DNA of 64,000 nucleotides from Bacillota bacterium (lineage in GTDB: Bacteria > Bacillota > Dehalobacteriia > UBA4068): assembly GCA_024679955.1 (NCBI GenBank), contig JAILCQ010000044.1, positions 21,198-85,197 of the forward strand, in the 5' to 3' direction. The notes beneath the pieces were generated by a model. That model had not been told where the DNA came from, did no database searches, and was given only the letters and a program-made list of their open reading frames with translations. Below are positions 56,958 through 64,000 of the stretch, in pieces. The stretch's first letter is position 1. Every line of letters begins with the position of its first letter. The position numbers were made by a program, and so were the translations under genes.

Positions 56958-59900
56958 TTGTTAGACGTTAGCAATTTCGATAGGATGCGAATTGGTTTGG
57001 CCTCTTCGGAAAAGATTTTGGAATGGTCTTACGGCGAGGTAAAAAAACCGGAAACCATCAATTACCGCACGCTGAAGCCGGAACGGGACGGTCTGTTCTG
57101 CGAAAGGATCTTCGGCCCCACCAAGGATTGGGAATGCCATTGCGGCAAATACAAACGGGTGCGCTATAAGGGCATCATCTGCGACCGCTGCGGCGTGGAA
57201 GTCACCCGGGCCAAAGTGCGCCGGGAACGCCTGGGCCATATCCAACTGGCCACGCCGGTTTCCCATATCTGGTATTTCAAAGGCATACCCTCCCGTATGG
57301 GCCTGCTGCTGGACGTATCCCCCCGCAATCTGGAAAAAGTACTGTATTTCGTTTCTTATATCGTTTTGGACCCGGGGACTACGCCTTTGGCGGCCCATCA
57401 ATTGCTGAGCGAAAGCGAGTATCGGGAAGCCCGGGAAAAATACGGCGATGATTTTGAGGCCGGCATGGGTGCGGAAGCGGTCAAGAAAATGTTGGCTTCC
57501 CTGGATCTGCAGGCTTTGGCCGAGCAGCTGCGGGAAGACCTGCACAGCGCCAGCGGCCAGCGGAAGATCCGCGCCATTCGCCGCCTGGAAGTGGTGGAAG
57601 CTTTTCTGCTGTCCGGCAATAAGCCGGAATGGATGATTTTGGACGTGGTGCCGGTGATCCCGCCGGAATTGCGGCCCATGGTGCAGTTGGACGGCGGCCG
57701 TTTCGCCACCTCCGATCTGAACGATCTGTACCGCCGGGTGATCAACCGCAACAACCGGCTGAAACGTTTGCTGGATTTGGGCGCGCCGGATATCATCGTG
57801 CGCAATGAAAAAAGAATGCTGCAGGAAGCGGTGGACGCTTTGATCGACAACGGCCGCCGGGGCCGCCCGGTCACCGGGCCCGGCAACCGGCCGCTGAAAT
57901 CCCTGTCCGATATGCTCAAGGGCAAGCAGGGCCGTTTCCGCCAAAACCTGTTGGGCAAAAGGGTGGACTATTCCGGCCGTTCCGTTATCGTGGTAGGGCC
58001 GGAGCTGAAAATGCATCAATGCGGCCTGCCCAAGGAAATGGCCTTGGAGCTGTTCAAGCCCTTTGTGATGAAACGCCTGGTGCGGGAAGGCTACGCCCAC
58101 AATATCAAAAACGCCAAAAGAATGGTGGAACGGGTACGCACCGAGGTATGGGACGTTTTGGAAGAAGTGATCAAGGAGCATCCCGTGCTGCTGAACCGGG
58201 CCCCCACCCTGCACCGTTTGGGCATCCAGGCCTTCGAGCCGGTGCTGGTGGAAGGCCGGGCGCTGCAGATCCATCCTTTGGTATGCACCGCCTACAACGC
58301 CGACTTCGACGGCGACCAAATGGCCGTCCACGTGCCTTTGTCTGTGGAGGCCCAGGCGGAAGCCCGCATTTTGATGCTGTCTTCCAATAATATTTTGAAT
58401 CCCAAGGACGGCCGCCCGGTATGTACTCCCACCCAGGACATGGTTTTGGGCTCCTATTATCTGACCATGGTCAAAGAAGGGGACGTGGGCGAAGGCAAAG
58501 CCTTTGTGGATTATAATGAAGCCTATCGTGCCTATCTCAACGGAGATATCGGCCTGCACGCCCTGATCTTCGTGCGCAAGCCGCCGGAATGGGATACCTA
58601 TTGGGCCAGCAAAAACCAGGAAGTGCCCTTCGAACGCCATGAGGACGGCCGCTTCAAACGGTTCCAAACCACCGTGGGCCGCTTGATCTTCAATTACGAG
58701 ATCCCCATGACCAAGGTGATGGGCTATTACAACTGCGGCGTAGACAAAAAGATCCTGGGCATCATCGTGGATCGCTGCTACCGGCGTATGGGGATATCCA
58801 ACGCCGCCACCTTGCTGGACGGCATCAAAGCCCTGGGCTATAAATATTCCACCAAGGCCGGTATCACCGTAGGCATCGAAGACATCAAAGTGCCGGAAGC
58901 GAAAAAGACCATCATGGCGGAAGCGGAAAACAAGGTTTTGGAAATCGACAAACTGTTCCAAAGCGGTATGGTCAATGAAAACGAACGCTATAACGAAACC
59001 ATCGCCGTATGGCAAAAAGCCACCGACGCGGTGACCCAGGAACTGATGCGCAGTTTGGATCAGTTCAACCCCATTTATATGATGGCCAATTCCGGCGCCC
59101 GCGGTAACGTGCAGCAGATCCGTCAGCTGGCCGGCGCCCGCGGCCTGATGGCCGATCCTTCCGGCCGCATCATCGACTTGCCCATCAAAGCCAATTTCCG
59201 CGAAGGCTTGACGGTTTTGGAATTCTTCATTTCCACCCACGGCGCCCGCAAGGGCTTGGCCGATACCGCTTTGCGTACCGCCGACTCCGGTTATCTGACC
59301 CGCCGTCTGGTGGACGTGGCCCAGGAAGTGATCGTCCGGGAGGACGATTGCGGCGATACCCAGGGCATTTGGGTAGAAGCCATCCCCAATATCGAACCGT
59401 TGTCCGAACGCATCGAGGGCCGGGTCATCAATGCCCCGGTGATCGATGCGGAAACCGGAGAGGTTTTGGCCGAGGCCGGTCAGTTCTGCACCGCGGACAT
59501 GGCCGAAGCCATCGAAAAATATCTGGCCACCCGGCCGGAAAATGAAAGAAAAGTCAATATCCGTTCGGTACTCACCTGCCGTTCCCAATACGGGGTTTGC
59601 CGCAAATGCTACGGCCGCAATCTGGCCACCGGCGACATGGTGGATATCGGCGAGGCAGTGGGCATCATCGCCGCCCAATCCATCGGCGAGCCCGGCACCC
59701 AGTTGACCATGCGTACCTTCCACACCGGCGGCGTGGCCGGCGACGACATCACCCAGGGTCTGCCCCGGGTGGAAGAATTGTTCGAGGCCCGCAAACCCAA
59801 AGGCCAGGGCCTGATCGCCGAATTTGACGGCCGCATCCAGTTGGGGGACAATAAGGGCAAACGGGAAGTGAAGATCCTGGGCGTCGGCAGCGACGAAGGC

Positions 59901-60605
59901 CAGGTCTTGGCGGAGTACCAATGCTCCTACGGTTCTACTTTGAAAGTGGCCGACGGCCAATTGGTGGAAGCCGGCGACGAGATCACCGAAGGTTCCGTCA
60001 ATCCCCATGATATGCTGGCGGTAAAGGGCATCCGCGGCGTGCAGATGTATCTGCTCCGGGAAGTGCAGCGGGTATACCGGCTGCAGGGCGTGGATATCAA
60101 CGATAAGCATATCGAGGTCATGGTGCGGCAAATGCTGAAAAAGGTGAAGGTGGAGGAAAACGGCGACACCCATTTCCTGCCCGGCGCTATGGTGGACAGC
60201 TACGAATTTGAAAAAGTCAATGAAGAGATCCTTGCCCAGGGCAAGGAGCCTGCCACCGCCAAACCCATGCTGCTGGGTATCACCAAGGCCTCTTTGGTCA
60301 CCGATTCTTTCCTTTCCGCCGCTTCCTTCCAGGAAACCACCCGCGTGCTTACGGACGCGGCGATCAAAGGCAAGGTCGACGCCTTGCTGGGCCTGAAGGA
60401 AAACGTCATCATCGGCAAGCTGATCCCCGCCGGTACCGGCCTGGCCAAATACAATGCCATGGCCAACGAAAACCGGGAGGGTCCGGCCGAAGCCGCTTCC
60501 GGCGGTTTGTCGCCGGAGGAAGCCGCCGAGGATTTGGCGGAAATCACCCTGGATATGGATTTCCTGGACGATATGGGGCAGGACGCGGCATCCGCCCTTG
60601 TATAA
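56958..60605 (+). CDS. rpoC: RNA polymerase beta' subunit (TTG start)
   Basis: NADFDGDQ-type motif [17 protein letters not shown], zinc-binding [22 protein letters not shown]. Confidence 0.98.
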   Translation: MLDVSNFDRMRIGLASSEKILEWSYGEVKKPETINYRTLKPERDGLFCERIFGPTKDWECHCGKYKRVRYKGIICDRCGVEVTRAKVRRERLGHIQLATPVSHIWYFKGIPSRMGLLLDVSPRNLEKVLYFVSYIVLDPGTTPLAAHQLLSESEYREAREKYGDDFEAGMGAEAVKKMLASLDLQALAEQLREDLHSASGQRKIRAIRRLEVVEAFLLSGNKPEWMILDVVPVIPPELRPMVQLDGGRFATSDLNDLYRRVINRNNRLKRLLDLGAPDIIVRNEKRMLQEAVDALIDNGRRGRPVTGPGNRPLKSLSDMLKGKQGRFRQNLLGKRVDYSGRSVIVVGPELKMHQCGLPKEMALELFKPFVMKRLVREGYAHNIKNAKRMVERVRTEVWDVLEEVIKEHPVLLNRAPTLHRLGIQAFEPVLVEGRALQIHPLVCTAYNADFDGDQMAVHVPLSVEAQAEARILMLSSNNILNPKDGRPVCTPTQDMVLGSYYLTMVKEGDVGEGKAFVDYNEAYRAYLNGDIGLHALIFVRKPPEWDTYWASKNQEVPFERHEDGRFKRFQTTVGRLIFNYEIPMTKVMGYYNCGVDKKILGIIVDRCYRRMGISNAATLLDGIKALGYKYSTKAGITVGIEDIKVPEAKKTIMAEAENKVLEIDKLFQSGMVNENERYNETIAVWQKATDAVTQELMRSLDQFNPIYMMANSGARGNVQQIRQLAGARGLMADPSGRIIDLPIKANFREGLTVLEFFISTHGARKGLADTALRTADSGYLTRRLVDVAQEVIVREDDCGDTQGIWVEAIPNIEPLSERIEGRVINAPVIDAETGEVLAEAGQFCTADMAEAIEKYLATRPENERKVNIRSVLTCRSQYGVCRKCYGRNLATGDMVDIGEAVGIIAAQSIGEPGTQLTMRTFHTGGVAGDDITQGLPRVEELFEARKPKGQGLIAEFDGRIQLGDNKGKREVKILGVGSDEGQVLAEYQCSYGSTLKVADGQLVEAGDEITEGSVNPHDMLAVKGIRGVQMYLLREVQRVYRLQGVDINDKHIEVMVRQMLKKVKVEENGDTHFLPGAMVDSYEFEKVNEEILAQGKEPATAKPMLLGITKASLVTDSFLSAASFQETTRVLTDAAIKGKVDALLGLKENVIIGKLIPAGTGLAKYNAMANENREGPAEAASGGLSPEEAAEDLAEITLDMDFLDDMGQDAASALV

Positions 60606-60642
60606 TAGAAGAAAACGGCGGCGCCGCAGGGCGCGCCGCTTG

Positions 60643-60682
60643 CAGCGGGGCTTGCATCCAGGCCCCGCTGTTTCCTTCTTTT
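60643..60682 (+). terminator. Putative terminator after rpoC
   Basis: CAGCGGGGC-ttgcatccag-GCCCCGCTG followed by TTTCCTTCTTTT. Confidence 0.6.
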
Positions 60683-60754
60683 GCCCGGCGCTTTGCCGCC
60701 GCCCGGGCCGGGACGGGGAATGTGAATAAAATTTCCCGTTGTGGATAAAATTTC

Positions 60755-60783
60755 TTGACATAGAAATTTTTTGATGATACAAT
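60755..60783 (+). promoter_or_regulatory. Sigma-A-type promoter for the str operon
   Basis: TTGACA-17 nt-TACAAT. Confidence 0.8.
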
Positions 60784-60823
60784 GGTTAAGCTTGCTCATT
60801 TATGAAGAAAGGAGGAAGAGGAC

Positions 60824-61210
60824 TTGTCAACCATCAATCAGCTGGTGAGAAACCAAAGAGAAGTAGTCAGCAAAAAATCCAACGCTCCGGCACTGAAAGA
60901 ATGCCCGCAGAAGAGAGGCGTTTGCACCAGAGTGTACACCACCACGCCGAAAAAGCCCAATTCCGCTTTGCGTAAAGTGGCCCGTGTGCGTCTTACCCAT
61001 GGCATGGAAGTGACCGCATACATTCCCGGCGTCGGCCATAATTTGCAGGAACACTCGGTTACGCTGGTACGCGGCGGCCGTGTTAAAGATTTGCCCGGCG
61101 TGCGTTATCACATCATCCGGGGCGCTTTAGATACAGCCGGCGTTGCTGGCCGCAACCAAGCCAGAAGCAAATACGGCGCCAAAAAACCCAAAACCACAGC
61201 TAAGAAGTAA
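60824..61210 (+). CDS. rpsL: 30S ribosomal protein S12 (TTG start)
   Basis: [41 protein letters not shown]. Confidence 0.97.
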   Translation: MSTINQLVRNQREVVSKKSNAPALKECPQKRGVCTRVYTTTPKKPNSALRKVARVRLTHGMEVTAYIPGVGHNLQEHSVTLVRGGRVKDLPGVRYHIIRGALDTAGVAGRNQARSKYGAKKPKTTAKK

Positions 61211-61696
<486 letters not shown>

Positions 61697-61714
61697 TAAT
61701 CTGGAGGTTAGTGG

Positions 61715-63793
61715 ATGACCAGGGATTTCCCGCTGGAAAAAATCAGGAACATCGGTATTATGGCCCATATCGACGCGGGCAAAACCACCACCACCGAGCG
61801 GATTTTGTTCTTCACGGGCAAAGTGCATCGGGTGGGGGAAGTGCACGACGGCAATGCGACCATGGATTTTATGGTGCAGGAGCAGGAACGGGGCATCACC
61901 ATCACTTCTGCCGCCACCACCTGTTTTTGGCAAGACCATAAAATTAATATTATCGACACACCCGGCCACGTTGATTTTACGGTAGAGGTAGAACGCTCCC
62001 TGCGCGTTTTGGACGGCGCGGTGGCGGTGTTCTGCTCCGTCGGCGGCGTAGAACCGCAAAGCGAAACCGTGTGGCGGCAGGCGGATCACTATCAGGTGCC
62101 GCGCATCGCCTATATCAACAAAATGGATCGCATGGGCGCTGATTTTTTCCGGGGGATACGCATGATCGAGGAGCGTTTGGGCGCGCATCCCGTGGCCGTG
62201 CAGTTGCCGGTCGGCGCGGAAGAGGACTTTTGCGGCGTTATCGATTTGCTGCGCATGGAAGCCAACATTTATGAGGATGCGGAAGGCAAACAGATCAAGA
62301 TCTGCGACATACCCGAAGCATACCGGCCGCAGGCCGAAGAATACCGGCAAATCCTCATCGAAACCCTGGCGGACTATGACGACGCCATCGCGGAGAAATA
62401 CTTGGCGGAAGAGGAGCTTTCCCTGAAAGATCTGCTGACGGGGATACGCAAAGCCACCCTGGCCTGCCAAATCAATCCGGTCTTGTGCGGTTCGTCCTTC
62501 AAGAATAAGGGCGTGCAGCAATTATTGGACGCCATCGTCCACTATTTGCCCTCGCCTTTGGATATCCCGCCCATCGCCGGCACGGATAAAAACGGCGAGG
62601 AAACGGTGCGCCGGGCAGACGACAAGGAACCTTTTTCCGCCCTGGCCTTTAAGATCATGACCGACCCCTATGTGGGCAGATTGACCTTCTTCCGGGTCTA
62701 TTCCGGGGTTTTGCCCAACGGCTCCTATGTGTATAACAGCACCAAGGACAAACGGGAACGGGTAGGACGCATGCTGCGCATGCATGCCAATCACCGGGAG
62801 GAAGTCAGCGAGGCCCGGGCCGGCGATATCCTGGCAGGGGTGGGCTTTCGCAATACCACCACCGGGGACACGCTGTGCCTGGAGGAAAGTCCGGTGATTT
62901 TGGAATCCATGGAATTTCCGGAGCCGGTCATCGATGTGGCCATCGAGCCGAAAACCGTTGCCGATCAGGAAAAAATGGCCCTGGCTTTGGCCAAGCTGGC
63001 CGAGGAAGACCCCACCTTCAAGGTGCGCACCAATGCGGAAACCGGACAAATGCTCATCGCCGGTATGGGCGAGCTGCATTTGGAGATCATCGTCGACCGC
63101 CTGCTGCGGGAATTCCGCGTCGACGCCAATGTGGGCAAACCGCAGGTGGCCTACAAAGAGACCATTCGCAAAAAGGTGCGGGCCACCGGCCGTTTCGTGC
63201 GGCAAAGCGGCGGCCATGGCCAATACGGGCATTGCGTGGTGGATTTCGAGCCGCTGCCTTCCGGCGAAGGCTATGTGTTTGAGGACAAAACCGTGGGCGG
63301 CGTTATCCCCAAAGAGTTTGTGCAGCCGATTTCCGCCGGCATCCAGGAGGCGATGGAAAACGGCGTGGCGGCAGGATACCCCTGCGTGGATATCAAAGCC
63401 GTCCTGGTGGACGGTTCCTATCACGAAGTGGACAGCTCGGAAGTGGCCTTCAAGATCGCCGGTTCCATGGCTTTCCGGGAAGGCTGCGCCAAGGCCGATC
63501 CGGTGGTGCTGGAACCCATCTTCAAGCTGGAAGTGATCACGCCGGAAGAATATTTGGGCGACGTGATCGGCGATTTGAACGCCCGGCGGGGCCGTTTGGA
63601 AGGCGTGGAAATGCGGGGCAACGCGCAGGTGATACGGGGCTATGCGCCGCTGAAGCAAATGTTCGGCTACGCCACGGATCTGCGCTCCAAAACCCAGGGG
63701 CGCGGCGTGTATACCATGCAATTTGACCATTATGAGGAAGTCCCGGAAAACCTGATGCGGGAAATGCTCAAAGCCCGGGGGTACAATGGATAG
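61715..63793 (+). CDS. fusA: Elongation factor G
   Basis: [58 protein letters not shown]. Confidence 0.97.
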   Translation: MTRDFPLEKIRNIGIMAHIDAGKTTTTERILFFTGKVHRVGEVHDGNATMDFMVQEQERGITITSAATTCFWQDHKINIIDTPGHVDFTVEVERSLRVLDGAVAVFCSVGGVEPQSETVWRQADHYQVPRIAYINKMDRMGADFFRGIRMIEERLGAHPVAVQLPVGAEEDFCGVIDLLRMEANIYEDAEGKQIKICDIPEAYRPQAEEYRQILIETLADYDDAIAEKYLAEEELSLKDLLTGIRKATLACQINPVLCGSSFKNKGVQQLLDAIVHYLPSPLDIPPIAGTDKNGEETVRRADDKEPFSALAFKIMTDPYVGRLTFFRVYSGVLPNGSYVYNSTKDKRERVGRMLRMHANHREEVSEARAGDILAGVGFRNTTTGDTLCLEESPVILESMEFPEPVIDVAIEPKTVADQEKMALALAKLAEEDPTFKVRTNAETGQMLIAGMGELHLEIIVDRLLREFRVDANVGKPQVAYKETIRKKVRATGRFVRQSGGHGQYGHCVVDFEPLPSGEGYVFEDKTVGGVIPKEFVQPISAGIQEAMENGVAAGYPCVDIKAVLVDGSYHEVDSSEVAFKIAGSMAFREGCAKADPVVLEPIFKLEVITPEEYLGDVIGDLNARRGRLEGVEMRGNAQVIRGYAPLKQMFGYATDLRSKTQGRGVYTMQFDHYEEVPENLMREMLKARGYNG

Positions 63794-63862
63794 AAATAAC
63801 GGGGCTGCCCTGTAAAATAGATGAAGATACAGTTTGACAATATCAAATGGAGGTAGTTACAA

Positions 63863-64000
63863 ATGGCGAAGCAAAAATTTGAAAGAACAAAACCGCATGT
63901 CAATGTGGGTACCATTGGTCACGTGGATCACGGCAAAACGACTTTGACCGCAGCGATCACCCTTTGTCTGTCCAAAGCGGGCGGCGCCGAAGTGATGGCG
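63863..64000 (+). CDS. tuf: Elongation factor Tu, N-terminal fragment (truncated by window end)
   Basis: [46 protein letters not shown]. Confidence 0.97.
   Translation, partial: MAKQKFERTKPHVNVGTIGHVDHGKTTLTAAITLCLSKAGGAEVMA

Noticed and set aside
56961-60782. 1273-aa ORF antisense to rpoC
   Set aside because: rpoC on the plus strand is unambiguous; the antisense frame stays open because of GC-rich codon bias, has low-complexity His/Gln/Gly-rich composition and no recognisable domain.

Overview
64 kb of chromosome-like, GC-rich, densely coding sequence. The gene content suggests an anaerobic, endospore-forming, S-layer-bearing Firmicute: spoVAC/AD/AE, class III NrdD, SLH proteins and a Re-citrate-synthase-like protein. 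I saw no rRNA, tRNA, CRISPR array, transposase, integrase or phage module. In order, the window contains: the argS 3' end; an RluA-type pseudouridine synthase; a cobalamin riboswitch with terminator ahead of a five-gene Opp/Dpp/Nik-type ABC transporter; an SLH protein; an aminotransferase; a DUF378 protein; a metallophosphoesterase; hpf; htpG; a LysM/M23 protein; a repeat lipoprotein; a GNAT; a 1104-aa SLH/S-layer protein; nrdD; engB; a pheS-pheT leader with a terminator and a 30-aa YqzL-like ORF missing from the ORF track; pheS-pheT; a NIF3-like protein; a U32 peptidase; mutS2; radA; spoVAC-AD-AE behind a consensus-like sigma-G promoter; DUF421/DUF4363; a Re-citrate synthase-like/aconitase/GntR operon with a TTGTATACAA operator candidate; a lipoprotein; an AlbA_2/Schlafen-like protein; a divergent hydantoinase/PLP-lyase/M24/YgfK cluster that resembles part of anaerobic purine (urate) catabolism clusters; then rpoB, rpoC, rpsL, rpsG, fusA and the tuf 5' end. 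The best candidates for something under-described are the 43.0-53.0 kb hydantoinase/two-PLP/YgfK cluster, the B12-riboswitch-controlled peptide/nickel-type transporter, the pheST leader with its embedded YqzL-like ORF, and the GntR-regulated Re-citrate synthase operon. All functional assignments come from reading motifs and family resemblance; no database search was run.
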